Notes: generated by a model from the letters alone, not told the origin. Positions 33,359 to 41,517 are shown, numbered from the stretch's first letter. The stretch: 64,000 bases of DNA from Nocardia brasiliensis ATCC 700358 (GCF_000250675.2 NC_018681.1:2604001-2668000), one strand, 5' to 3'. A program made the numbers and translations.

Positions 33359-34099
33359 GTGGCCGCAGCACACCGCCTCACCATGCTCACCGCGGCCGCG
33401 GCCTGTGCCCTGACCCTTGCCGCGACCGCCCCAGCCGCCGCCACCCCTGACCCCGCCGCGTCCCCTGCTGCCGCGCCGCAGGCTTCGGTTGCGCCTGTTC
33501 CGCCCGGGGGTCGGGCCGGTCAGTCCGGGACGACGGCGTCGGATCTGTTCGGGACTTATCAGGCTGCGGTGGATGGGTTGCGGGCGTTCGGGATGCAGCC
33601 GTTTCTGTATCCGACGGCGGCGGCGTTCTGCTCGGAAGGGACGACGCTGGGGTTGGCGCCGGCGGTGGCGGGGGCCGTGCCCGGGCCGTGGCCGAAGACG
33701 GCGATCACGTTGCCCGGGATCGACATGTCCGCCGTCAAGGCGGGGCAGACCATGTTCACCTTCATGCCGTATGGGCTCGGTCGCGACAGCGTGGACACCG
33801 GCGGGATGCGGGTCGCCTGGATGAACGTGACCACCGGGCGCGGGGGCATGGCGTCGATGGGTTCGCTTTCGGATGTCTTCCGCGCGATGGTGCCCCCGGA
33901 GGTTCCGCCCGCCCTACGCCCCCTCGCCGAACGCGCCGTCCAAGACTTCTTCGCCGCCGCACTCCCGGTCGGCGGCATCCGCGCGGTCCCGGTCGACACC
34001 GGCTCCGGCACCGTCCTGGCCGCTGTCTTCGGCACGGTCGAAAACGGCACCGACACCTGCCTCTTCCTCCCCACCGTAGGCATCACCGAAGTCCCCTGA
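33359..34099 (+). CDS. Secreted hypothetical protein
   Basis: The 246-residue protein begins with a typical Sec signal peptide (MAAAHRLTMLTAAAACALTL, cleavage probably after AAATP or near it). An alanine/proline-rich spacer follows, then a globular domain with GLRAFGMQPFLYPTAAAFCSEG. Two cysteines (in AAFCSEG and DTCLFLP) could form one disulfide. I recognise no enzymatic motif. The GTG start has a GAGAAGAGG ribosome site. It is divergent from the sulfur-type operon and monocistronic; the C-terminal half has a strong C-ending codon bias like its neighbours. Confidence 0.7.
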   Translation: MAAAHRLTMLTAAAACALTLAATAPAAATPDPAASPAAAPQASVAPVPPGGRAGQSGTTASDLFGTYQAAVDGLRAFGMQPFLYPTAAAFCSEGTTLGLAPAVAGAVPGPWPKTAITLPGIDMSAVKAGQTMFTFMPYGLGRDSVDTGGMRVAWMNVTTGRGGMASMGSLSDVFRAMVPPEVPPALRPLAERAVQDFFAAALPVGGIRAVPVDTGSGTVLAAVFGTVENGTDTCLFLPTVGITEVP

Positions 34100-34103
34100 A
34101 CTC

Positions 34104-34181
34104 CCGCACCCCTTCTGCCTTCCCGCACCGGATCTGCCATGGCACAGCGGGTGCGGGAACGCAAAAGGGGTGCGGCAGATC
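34104..34181. repeat. Nested inverted repeat after the secreted-protein gene
   Basis: Two nested perfect arm pairs occur: CCGCACCCCTT (34104-34114) with AAGGGGTGCGG (34165-34175), and TTCCCGCACC (34120-34129) with GGTGCGGGAA (34150-34159). A third pairing, GATCTGCC (34131-34138) with GGCAGATC (34174-34181), competes with the outer stem. It follows the stop by 5 bases and may be a large terminator or a small repeat element. The rest of 34182-34408 shows only short palindromes. Confidence 0.6.
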
Positions 34182-34408
34182 AGAAAACGCTCCGTGGCCA
34201 ACGTGACGAGTCGAGTTCGACGGTGTCGCTCCGCATCGGGGACTGCGCACCCATGGCCGAGCGCGCAGCATGGTGTCCAACCATGGCGCGGCCTTGTGGG
34301 GCTCAGTGCGGTGCGCTGAGTTTCCGCACTGTTCTGCGTTCTCGCACCCGGCAGGTCAGCGAGTAACCGCCCAACTCGACACGCCGTACGACACAAAGGG
34401 TGCGGGGA

Positions 34409-35548
34409 TCAGGTGGGGAGGGGGCGGCCCTTCCACTCGAGGCGGCCGCGGCGGTGGGTGTGGTGGGAGCGAACCCAGAGGCGGAGGTAGGTGGCGACGG
34501 CGAGGGGGTGGGTCGCGGCCGCAGCGAGGTCGGTGGGGGTGGGGGGTGCGCCGCGCTCGAGGGATCGGGCGAGGAGGCGGGTGGTTATGGCGGCGGCGTA
34601 ACCGAGCAGGCCGGTGCGGCGGGTGCGGGCGCGGAGGGCGGCCAGGGGTGGGACCCAAAAGGCCAGGGCGGCAAGGGTTCCGATAAGAGAGCCGCCGGTT
34701 ACCGTGCCGCCGTAGGCGGACCACAGCCAGCGGATGTACCCGGCTTCGAGTTCGGTTGCGTCCCGGTACATTCGGGTGGCGGCCAGGGGACCCGCCGCGA
34801 CGAGGGCGGTGGAGTGACCGGCGCGGCGCAGGGTGCGGGCGAGGTCGAGATCCTCGGTGGGGCTCGCGGCTACCGCGCCGTGCCCGCCGACGGCGCGGTA
34901 GGCGGCGGTGTCGAAGACGAGGAACTGTCCGCAGGCCACCGCGGTGGACGGGCGCAGGCTCCGATTCGCGACGGTGATCGGCAGCGACGCGGCCCACGAC
35001 CAGCACAGCAGCGGCTGCACCAGCGCTTCGGCGAAGGATTCGGCCCGCTGGAACGGCCACGGCGACAGCAGCGCGACGCGGCGACGGCGGAGTTCGGTGA
35101 CCGCCGCCGCGATGGTGTCAGGCGCGAGCCGCACATCCGCGTCGAGGAACACCAGCACCGGTGTCCGCACGTCCTGGGCCAGCCGCGCGCACGCCGCCGC
35201 TTTGCCGGTCCACCCGTCCGCTGGCTCGGTGTCATTGCGCAGCACCGTGATTCGCGGATCGCCCGCCGCCGCCTCGAACGCCACGCCGTAGGTGTCGTCG
35301 GTCGACGCATCGTCGAGCACCGATACCCGCAGTCGCGCGACCCCACGCTGCGCCCGCAGGTCCGCGAGCAACCCCGGCAGCCGCGTCGCCTCGTCGCGCG
35401 CCGGAACACACACGGTCACCGGCTCGATCACACTGTCCGCCTGAGCAGTCAACCGCCGCACAGTAACCCAGTTGTACGCCGCAATCCCGGCACCGACCAG
35501 GGCCACCCCACTCCCCACCGAAGTCAGCAACGCCCCCACGTCGGCCAT
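34409..35548 (-). CDS. Glycosyltransferase family 2 protein, possible carotenoid glycosyltransferase
   Basis: The 379-residue protein has an N-terminal membrane segment, a GT-A domain with VTVCVPARDEATRLPGLL, VLDDASTDDTYGV, the DxD-like VFLDADVRLAP and an acceptor-site TEDLDLARTLRRAG, followed by C-terminal membrane helices. This architecture fits membrane GT2 enzymes, including CruC-type carotenoid glycosyltransferases. The nearby cruF- and crtO-like genes support that reading but lppM and a 380-base gap lie in between. The ATG at 35548 lacks a strong ribosome site. Confidence 0.8.
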   Translation of the reverse strand: MADVGALLTSVGSGVALVGAGIAAYNWVTVRRLTAQADSVIEPVTVCVPARDEATRLPGLLADLRAQRGVARLRVSVLDDASTDDTYGVAFEAAAGDPRITVLRNDTEPADGWTGKAAACARLAQDVRTPVLVFLDADVRLAPDTIAAAVTELRRRRVALLSPWPFQRAESFAEALVQPLLCWSWAASLPITVANRSLRPSTAVACGQFLVFDTAAYRAVGGHGAVAASPTEDLDLARTLRRAGHSTALVAAGPLAATRMYRDATELEAGYIRWLWSAYGGTVTGGSLIGTLAALAFWVPPLAALRARTRRTGLLGYAAAITTRLLARSLERGAPPTPTDLAAAATHPLAVATYLRLWVRSHHTHRRGRLEWKGRPLPT

Positions 35549-35740
35549 ACGTCCCGTCAACCGCCGCAAGCCAACCCAACCTTCCGCAGCATCGACTGCC
35601 CCGCACCCGTTCTCGCCGAATCCAGCGATTCCACCGTATCGGCGCCCGGTTCCAGCGAGTGCCGCGCGGCACTCCGGCCTTCTCCGGCGACTCCGGTAGG
35701 GACACCCGCCGCAGTGGTCTCCGCCGGTGACAGTGAAATC

Positions 35741-35905
35741 CGCAGGTCGGCCGCCTGTGCTGCTATTCGTCGCAGGGTGATCCGGCTGCCTACGGCCACT
35801 CCGGCAGCCGCCACACCGCACCTCGCTGCCGCCGGCGATATCGCCATGCCGGCCGCGTGTGTCGGTAACCGGAGCAAGGTGATCCGGCTGTCACCGAGCA
35901 ACCCT
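35741..35905. repeat. Imperfect 102-bp tandem duplication between lppM and the GT2 gene
   Basis: GGTGATCCGGCTG recurs at 35776 and 35878, and flanking sequence matches imperfectly over about 80 bases at the same 102-base offset. The period is 34 codons. A minus-strand frame (35557 to about 35960, overlapping the lppM end) carries the repeat as GDSRITLLRLPTHAAG and GSRITLRRIAAQAADL. Whether this 380-base gap is a degenerate gene or non-coding is unclear. I see nothing else in it. Confidence 0.5.
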
Positions 35906-35927
35906 GTGCCGGCGAACCCTTCCAGGC

Positions 35928-36701
35928 CTACCAGCGGTTCTGTTTGACGGTGCGCCACCAGCGGCTCCAGGAGAATCCGGTCGGGGCGCCGGGGGCCGCG
36001 GGGTTGCGGTCCATGTAGGCCATGGCGGCGATGATCGCGGCTACCGCGAGGGTGATGCCGCCGACGATGCCTGCCCAGCCCGCGAAGGAGCGGGTGTTGG
36101 GGTCGGCGTAGCTGACTTCGGCGCGCAGGGTGGAGACGTCGCCGGGCGGCAGTTTCCAGGACACGATGTTGTCGCCTTCGCGGTTGCCGTTGGTCTTGGC
36201 GACCCGGGCCGGGAACGCGACGGTGAACTGGACGTCGGAGCCGTGCGGCGGCACGGATTTCAGGTCGACCCGGCCGCTGAGGCTGACCAGGTCGCCGGTG
36301 CGCTGGAACTGCAACTGGAACATGCCCTGGGTCTGTTCGGACAGCTGGCCCAGTTGGGCGACTTCGCCGAAGGACATGTCTTCGAAGAACACCTGACTGC
36401 CCAGGTAGCCGTCCTGGCTGTAGGGCTCCACGCGCACCTTCGCGGCGAGCGAATCGGGGGCCTTCAACTGCGGGCCCTTGTCCTTGGGGTCGGTCGGCAC
36501 GACCGCGGCGACGATCCGTCCGGAGACCCGATCGTTGGACGAGACACCCATCGAGACCTGCACGCGCAGGCAGCCCGCGAGGACCGGAACCAGCAATGCC
36601 GTGAGCAAGACGGCCGCGGCGATACGCCTGGCGAGGCGGGGCGTCCGCGGCGACGGTAGGACCGGGGCATCGGGGATCGTGGTGACGGGACTCGGCTGCA
36701 C
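35928..36701 (-). CDS. lppM: LppM-type lipoprotein
   Basis: The protein is the positional and sequence match of LppM (Rv2171), a mycobacterial envelope lipoprotein linked to phosphatidylinositol mannoside binding. It has a lipobox (LLTALLVPVLAGC), the start of the mature domain GCLRVQVSMGVSSNDRVSG, then DPKDKGPQLKAPDSLA, SYADPNTRSFAGW and a C-terminal membrane helix (AGIVGGITLAVAAIIAAMAY). The GTG at 36701 gives a conventional signal peptide. The ATG at 36761 overlaps the cruF stop (ATGA) and would add 20 residues; it is a serious alternative because neighbouring genes here are coupled this way. Confidence 0.88.
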   Translation of the reverse strand: MQPSPVTTIPDAPVLPSPRTPRLARRIAAAVLLTALLVPVLAGCLRVQVSMGVSSNDRVSGRIVAAVVPTDPKDKGPQLKAPDSLAAKVRVEPYSQDGYLGSQVFFEDMSFGEVAQLGQLSEQTQGMFQLQFQRTGDLVSLSGRVDLKSVPPHGSDVQFTVAFPARVAKTNGNREGDNIVSWKLPPGDVSTLRAEVSYADPNTRSFAGWAGIVGGITLAVAAIIAAMAYMDRNPAAPGAPTGFSWSRWWRTVKQNRW

Positions 36702-36757
36702 GCAGACATCGTGCCAGGCCGTTCGTCCAGATGCCCACGCGACGGGCGGAACGAGGT

Positions 36758-37738
36758 TCATCGGGCTGTGCGGCCGGCGCGCAGGCCTCGTTTTTCGTGC
36801 GGCCGACGGTATCGCAGGAGCAGCGGAACACCGAGCAGACCGAGCCCGATTCCGCCGTAGCAGGCGGAGTAGGGCAGTCCGAGGAACACCGCGTGCGCGA
36901 GCGCGGATCCGAGCCATGTCCACAGGAACACCGCGACGGGCACCAGCACGTCGGTCTCGGGGTCCGATCCGGGGTCTGTCCTGTCGAGCCCTGCTGACAA
37001 TGTGTCGAGCCCCGCATACGCCGCCGTGCGGCGGTCCCAGACGGTGAGCAGCGCGCCCATCACCAGCGCCACGCCGAACCATCCGAGGTAGTTGGTGTAG
37101 GGGATGTGCGCGAGTCCGGGCAGTCCCGCGTCGGTGGCGCACCAGGTCCACTGTCCGTCGGCGACCATCTGCGGATCGAGGAACAGATCCCAGCCGACCG
37201 CGCCGATCGCGGTGAGCCCGATCCGCCGCGCCGGGCCGCGCGCCAGCAGCCCGGCCACCACCCACACCGGGTAGAGCCCACCGGTCCAGGCCAGCGCGAC
37301 CACCAGCGGCACCCCGCTCAGCGCGGGCCCGAGCCGGTCCGTCGCGTAGGCGTAACACCCGAACGGCAAACCCGTTGCCGTGCCGACGATCTCGGCGAGC
37401 AGCCCGAGCCCCGACACGATCACCGCGAACCCGAGCGCGAACCGGAGCCCCCGGGTCGCCGTCGCGTGCACCAGTGCTGTACCCGCCGAAAGCAGAACGA
37501 CAACCACGGTGACCCGATCGCGGCCGGTACCCGAGGTCAGCGGATAACTGATCTGCGCGAGCACCAGCAGGACAGCGCACGCGGCGGGCACGAGGAACCG
37601 TGCCGTGCGCCGGACTGCGGTGCCGAGTGCCTCGGTCTGTGCTGCCGAGGTTGCGCCGGGATCCGGTGTCACCGCGACGGGTGGGACGACCGGAGCCTTT
37701 GCCTGCTGCCCCGTCATCGCCTCGGCCGGCCCGTTCAT
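36758..37738 (-). CDS. cruF: Carotenoid biosynthesis membrane protein, CruF type (DUF422)
   Basis: CruF enzymes hydrate the 1,2 double bond of acyclic carotenoid ends. The 326-residue protein has seven to eight membrane helices and family segments LLAEIVGTATGLPFGCYAY, VGWDLFLDPQMVADGQWTW and the NYLGWFGVAL segment. Aspartates and tryptophans in the WDLFLDP region are the conserved polar residues. It overlaps the crtO-like gene by 4 bases (ATGA), and its stop overlaps a possible lppM start. A product with hydroxylated, possibly glycosylated ends is plausible. Confidence 0.87.
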   Translation of the reverse strand: MNGPAEAMTGQQAKAPVVPPVAVTPDPGATSAAQTEALGTAVRRTARFLVPAACAVLLVLAQISYPLTSGTGRDRVTVVVVLLSAGTALVHATATRGLRFALGFAVIVSGLGLLAEIVGTATGLPFGCYAYATDRLGPALSGVPLVVALAWTGGLYPVWVVAGLLARGPARRIGLTAIGAVGWDLFLDPQMVADGQWTWCATDAGLPGLAHIPYTNYLGWFGVALVMGALLTVWDRRTAAYAGLDTLSAGLDRTDPGSDPETDVLVPVAVFLWTWLGSALAHAVFLGLPYSACYGGIGLGLLGVPLLLRYRRPHEKRGLRAGRTAR

Positions 37739-39300
37739 CGCCTGCGCGGCAACGCGAATCGGCTGCGCCGCTGATCGCGCAGCAGCAAAGCGGCCGCGCT
37801 GCGACCACTCGCCCCCGAGACCCCGCCGCCCGGGTGGGTGGACGCGCCGGTGAGATACAGGCCGGGCGCACCGGGTACCCGCTGCCCGGACAGCTCCGGC
37901 AGCGGCCGCCACAGCATCATCTGGTCCAGCGACATCTCCACGTGCATCACATTGCCGCCGAGCAGACCCATCTCCCGCTCCAGATCGACCGGCGTCTGCA
38001 CGTGGCGACGCAGCACCGAGCCGGTGAAACCCGGTGCGTAGGAGTCGACTTCGGCGATGATCCGATCCGCTTCGCGTTCCGCGTGCGCGGCCCACGCGCT
38101 GCCGTCGGCCAGCCGGTAGGGATGCCACTGCGCCCACAGCGAGAGCTGATGTTCGCCGGGCGGCGCGATGCTCGGGTCCAGCGCGCTGAAGCTCATCGCC
38201 AGCACCACCGGGCGGGGCGGCAGGTCACCGGCGGTGGCCGCGCCGTGCGCGAGCCGCAGCTGCCTGCGATCGGAGACGAGAAATTGCAGGCCCCGGGCTG
38301 ATTCGCCGGGGGAACTGCCGGGGTAGTGCGGCAACCCGCTGGTGGCTGCCCGCACCACCATGCCGATGCCGGGGCCGACCCGGATGCGCCGCCGCCAATC
38401 CTCGAGCACCGCCGCGTCGAACCCGCCGTCGCCCAACAGGTCCAGCGTGGTCAGCACGTGGGTGCCCGCGATCACCTTGTCGGCGTGCAGGTCTCGGCCC
38501 GCGGCGGTGCGCACCCGCCAGCCGGTGCCGGTGCGGCGCAGGCTGGTCACCGCGTCGCCTGCCGTCACCACGCCGCCGTCCGAACGCAGCCGTGCGACCA
38601 GCGCCGCGGCCAGGGCACCACTGCCGCCGACTGCGCGCCCCGGCGGCAGCGTGTGCATCAGCGCGGCGAATCCGACCATCGGCGCGGTGCCGGGTTCCGA
38701 CATCGGCGGCCCGGACTGCGCGCCGAACCAGGCCAGCGACGCCTTGAGCCGTTCGTCCTGGAAGTAGCTGTCCAGCAGGGCATCACCGGACTGCAGGAAT
38801 TCGCGGGAGAGCGCGCTGCCGCCGTTCTTCGCGTCCAGCCCCCAGAACGAGCGCACCAGCCGGCCCGGTGTCGGCCCGCCGCCGAACGCGCGCATCACCC
38901 GGGCGCTGCGCGGACCCCAGACCTCGACGAACCGCCGGTACGCCGCGGCCTCACGGTCGCCGCAGGCCGCGGCGATGGACGCGCAGGTGGCGTCGAGATC
39001 ACGGTGGAAGACCAAGGGCGCGCGGTCGCCGGTCGCCGGGGTGAAACCCCATGGGTCACAGTCGATGTAGCGCAGCCCGAAGTCGGCCAGCTCGAGTTCT
39101 TCGATGATCCCGGTGTGCCGGATCATGATGTGCGCGGAGGATCCCCGATCGATCAGATGGCCCGGGAACCGTTCGACCGTCGACACCGCGCCGCCGAGCA
39201 CGTCGTCGCGTTCGAGTACCTCGACCGCGTGTCCGGCGCGCGCCAGGTAGCAGGCGGCGACCAGCGCGTTGTGGCCGGAACCTACGACGATGACCGTCAC
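37735..39300 (-). CDS. FAD-dependent carotenoid oxidoreductase, CrtO-like
   Basis: The 521-residue protein belongs to the phytoene desaturase-related family. It opens with VIVVGSGHNALVAACYLARAG and EVLERDDVLGGAVSTVERF, has FPGHLIDRGSSAHIMIRHTG early on and ends with GLYLTGASTHPGGGVSGASGR. The N-terminus resembles the CrtO beta-carotene ketolases of Rhodococcus and Deinococcus more than CrtI. The real reaction (ketolation or desaturation) cannot be settled by eye. It overlaps cruF by 4 bases and follows the GNAT gene by 7 bases. Confidence 0.8.
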   Translation of the reverse strand: MTVIVVGSGHNALVAACYLARAGHAVEVLERDDVLGGAVSTVERFPGHLIDRGSSAHIMIRHTGIIEELELADFGLRYIDCDPWGFTPATGDRAPLVFHRDLDATCASIAAACGDREAAAYRRFVEVWGPRSARVMRAFGGGPTPGRLVRSFWGLDAKNGGSALSREFLQSGDALLDSYFQDERLKASLAWFGAQSGPPMSEPGTAPMVGFAALMHTLPPGRAVGGSGALAAALVARLRSDGGVVTAGDAVTSLRRTGTGWRVRTAAGRDLHADKVIAGTHVLTTLDLLGDGGFDAAVLEDWRRRIRVGPGIGMVVRAATSGLPHYPGSSPGESARGLQFLVSDRRQLRLAHGAATAGDLPPRPVVLAMSFSALDPSIAPPGEHQLSLWAQWHPYRLADGSAWAAHAEREADRIIAEVDSYAPGFTGSVLRRHVQTPVDLEREMGLLGGNVMHVEMSLDQMMLWRPLPELSGQRVPGAPGLYLTGASTHPGGGVSGASGRSAAALLLRDQRRSRFALPRRR

Positions 39301-39307
39301 GTGACCC

Positions 39308-39940
39308 TCACGGCTGCTCGGTCGTCCCGTAGAGCGGCAACCGCCGGCCGAGGATGGCGAAGGGCCGGTTGTCGCCCGCGAACACGAAATTCCGTACCAC
39401 GTCGCCGAATCCCTGGCGCCGGTACAGCCGCCAGGCCCGGTTGTCCTCCCGGTCCACCTCGGGTGTGGACAGCAGCACCGCCTGTTCGGTGCGGTCGCGC
39501 AGCAGCCGTTCGAGCAGCGTGGCGCCGATACCGCGACCCTGTGCGGTGGGGTGCACGTGCAGTTCGGTCAGTTCGAAGTAGTCCGAAAGGAGTTCGCGCG
39601 CAGAGTGTTCCGGCCAGCCGGAGCGCCGCATCCCGCTGTGCACCTGCTGGTGCCACCACTGGTGCGCCGCGCCGCGGTAGCCGTAGGCGATCGCCACGAT
39701 GGGCGCCGAGCGTAGGTCGACCTCGCCCGAATCCTCGGGGACCACCGCGGCGACCGCCTGCCACCCGGCCCGGGTGGTGTGCTCGGTCCACATGGGCGCG
39801 CGATGGTGTTCGGTGCCGCGCGGATAGTCCATCGCCGCGACGTACACCGCCAGCGCATCGTGCAGCCGGGAGCGCAGGGTCGCGACGGAGAGGTCGACGA
39901 CGACGGGTGCGGGAGTGTGATTGGGCTTGACGGCGGTCAT
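39308..39940 (-). CDS. GNAT family N-acetyltransferase (Rv2170 type)
   Basis: The 210-residue protein carries the GNAT acetyl-CoA site: LTELHVHPTAQGRGIGATLLERLL (pyrophosphate loop Q-x-x-G-x-G) and the late motif EDNRAWRLYRRQGFGDVVRNF. Rv2170 of M. tuberculosis, an N-acetyltransferase next to lppM, is the positional match. The ATG at 39940 begins MTAVKPNHT; the longer frame to 40204 covers the divergent promoter and was rejected. It heads a minus-strand operon with the crtO-like gene, cruF and lppM. Confidence 0.87.
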   Translation of the reverse strand: MTAVKPNHTPAPVVVDLSVATLRSRLHDALAVYVAAMDYPRGTEHHRAPMWTEHTTRAGWQAVAAVVPEDSGEVDLRSAPIVAIAYGYRGAAHQWWHQQVHSGMRRSGWPEHSARELLSDYFELTELHVHPTAQGRGIGATLLERLLRDRTEQAVLLSTPEVDREDNRAWRLYRRQGFGDVVRNFVFAGDNRPFAILGRRLPLYGTTEQP

Positions 39941-40006
39941 AACTCTCGTCGGTCCACAGCGCAGGCGCGGAAGTTTGTCGGTGGGCGTCTCTATATTCAA
40001 TCTCAA

Positions 40007-40020
40007 TTCAAACGTTCGAA
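40007..40020. promoter_or_regulatory. A+T-rich palindrome in the divergent GNAT/SAV_6107 promoter region
   Basis: TTCAAACGTTCGAA is palindromic at 12 of 14 positions and lies in the only A+T-rich island between the two divergent genes. On the minus side TTGAAT and TATAGA elements follow. It could be an operator for the carotenoid operon. Confidence 0.35.
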
Positions 40021-40085
40021 TACCTGTTCGGTCACACCAAGGCTGTGTTGGCTCCAGGTGCTCAGGTCGTGAAGGGACTCCGGAG

Positions 40086-40526
40086 ATGTCTGGTCGGATC
40101 GAACATCCGGGGCAGCCCGGTCGTGCGGGCAAGCTCCTGAAACGAGCGGATGGCCTGCTCATGCAGGCCGCGGGGGAGCGAGACCCGCGGGAACGATTCC
40201 GCACCGCCTATCTCGCCGCGCTGCGGGGCGCGGGCGCGGTGATCGCGCTCACCGGAGCGGACAACGCGCCGCGGGCGCGTTCGCGCAACGCGTGGGTGCT
40301 CATGCAGGGCGCCGCGCCCGAGTTCACGATGTGGGCCGATTACTTCAGTTCGCGCTCGGAGTTGCGCGCCGCGCTGGAGGCCGGACTCGATCGTGATGTC
40401 GACGACGACGAGGCCGACGAGTTCTCTTCGCGGGTAGGCGCATTCCTGCACGACGTGGAAGATCTGCTGTCCGCATCAGCCCGTTTGCGACCCGCGCCGG
40501 GCTGGACGGGCGGCTTGACCGGATAG
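40086..40526 (+). CDS. SAV_6107-type HEPN domain protein
   Basis: The 146-residue all-helical protein shows the pattern of the SAV_6107 family: GKLLKRADGLLMQAAGERDPRERFRTAYLAALRGAGAVIAL, then NAWVLMQGAAPEFTMWADYFSSRS and a C-terminal EFLxDVE-like helix (GAFLHDVEDLL). HEPN proteins often act on RNA or nucleotides, but the catalytic R-x4-6-H motif is not evident, so I do not assign activity. The ATG at 40086 follows an AAGGGACTCCGGAG ribosome region. Confidence 0.75.
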   Translation: MSGRIEHPGQPGRAGKLLKRADGLLMQAAGERDPRERFRTAYLAALRGAGAVIALTGADNAPRARSRNAWVLMQGAAPEFTMWADYFSSRSELRAALEAGLDRDVDDDEADEFSSRVGAFLHDVEDLLSASARLRPAPGWTGGLTG

Positions 40527-40601
40527 TGACAGGCGGCACGACCGCATAGTTATGGTCGACTAGGTGGTACGCCCCTGATCGAACTCGTATCATTGGTGAC
40601 A

Positions 40602-40645
40602 GATAGCCGCCAAGGTCGGCTATCAGTCGCCTACCCGGAGGCGAC
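40602..40645 (+). ncRNA. Two-hairpin structured leader before the DUF3040 gene
   Basis: Two perfect hairpins stand in line: GATAGCCG-N7-CGGCTATC (40602-40624) and GTCGCCT-N6-AGGCGAC (40626-40645). They are followed 20-30 bases later by the GGGGGAGG ribosome site of the next gene. The structure is a candidate cis-regulatory element; I match it to no known riboswitch. Confidence 0.4.
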
Positions 40646-40673
40646 AGCCACGCCTAGTGCCGGGGGAGGTACC

Positions 40674-41099
40674 GTGCCACTCTCCGAGCACGAGCAGCGC
40701 ATGCTCGAACAGATCGAGAGCGCGCTCTATGCTGAGGATCCGAAGTTCGCGTCGTCCGTCCGCGGCGGACGCCTTCGCTCGACCTCGAGTCGTCGCAGAC
40801 TCCAGGCCGCGGCCCTGTTCGTCCTTGGTCTGTTTCTACTCGTCGCCGGCATCGCTGCTCCAGTGAAGCCGGGCGGCTTTCCGATCATCAGTCTGGTCGG
40901 ATTCATCGTGATGTTCGCCGCGGGCGTGCTCCTGCTGCTCGGCGGATCCAAGGGCATCACCAAGGGCGATCGGTCCGGCGGCGACGCCGCTCCCGGTGGT
41001 CCGGGCAGCGGACCGAGTGGGCGTAGCCGCCAACGTAAGTCGGGCGGCTTCTCCGAGCGCATGGAAGATCGCTTCCGGCGCCGATTCGAGCAGGAGTAG
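40674..41099 (+). CDS. DUF3040 membrane protein (Rv2169c type)
   Basis: The 141-residue protein opens with PLSEHEQRMLEQIESALYAEDPKFA, the DUF3040 signature, followed by two membrane helices (AAALFVLGLFLLVAGIAAP and IISLVGFIVMFAAGVLLLLG) and a basic tail ending RFRRRFEQE. The GTG at 40674 gives the family start and follows a GGGGGAGG ribosome site; the upstream ATG at 40593 would translate the structured leader. Rv2169c holds the same place upstream of mraZ. Function is unknown, probably envelope-related. Confidence 0.88.
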   Translation: MPLSEHEQRMLEQIESALYAEDPKFASSVRGGRLRSTSSRRRLQAAALFVLGLFLLVAGIAAPVKPGGFPIISLVGFIVMFAAGVLLLLGGSKGITKGDRSGGDAAPGGPGSGPSGRSRQRKSGGFSERMEDRFRRRFEQE

Positions 41100-41183
41100 C
41101 GCTCGCCGGCGGGTTCGGTGCGGATCATGCGATGCGCACCCACCGCGACGAACGGCTTGCTCGTAGCCTGACAACTTCAGCAC

Positions 41184-41224
41184 AGACGGCGACGCCGCAC
41201 CGACGAGGTGCGGCGTCGCCGTCT
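41184..41224. terminator. 18-bp perfect hairpin after the DUF3040 gene
   Basis: Arms AGACGGCGACGCCGCACC and GGTGCGGCGTCGCCGTCT enclose a 5-base loop, 84 bases after the DUF3040 stop. No T-tract follows, as usual for actinobacterial terminators. Confidence 0.7.
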
Positions 41225-41237
41225 CGCGTCCGCGGTT

Positions 41238-41350
41238 GGTTCCCCACCCGGTCCCGCCAAGGTTCCCCACCTGGCCCCACCAAGATCCCCCACCTCGCCC
41301 CACCAAGATTCCCCACACCGCCCCACGCGGTTCCCCCACATCGCCCCATC
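41238..41350. repeat. Five-copy 22-23-bp tandem repeat upstream of mraZ
   Basis: Units of 23, 23, 23, 22 and 22 bases share the frame GRTYCCCCACNYNGYCCCRCCAA. The array is C-rich on the plus strand and lies between the DUF3040 terminator and the mraZ promoter. The remaining sequence 41351-41517 shows no feature I can name. There are no spacers, so it is not a CRISPR array. Confidence 0.75.
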
Positions 41351-41517
41351 ATCGGCCGAGCCGGACCGTACCTGGGGTGTTTGCTGAGTGTTTCCGGACG
41401 TTTGTCCAGGCGGACCGTGCGTGTCGGCAGAACACGCAAAAAGTTCTCCACCTGGGTGATAGCTGGGATGACCTGCGGAATCATCTGACCGGGGAGCCAG
41501 ATCACCGGCGGTTTCGA

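Noticed and set aside
37060..37281. Short minus-strand frame inside cruF
   Set aside because: It is an out-of-frame shadow of a membrane protein gene with no ribosome site.
41238..41350. CRISPR array
   Set aside because: The units are directly adjacent without unique spacers and no cas gene is near; the same holds for the array at 58677.
41132..41488. Plus-strand frame with PTKIPH repeats upstream of mraZ
   Set aside because: It only reads through the hairpin and the 23-bp tandem repeat; no ribosome site and no family.
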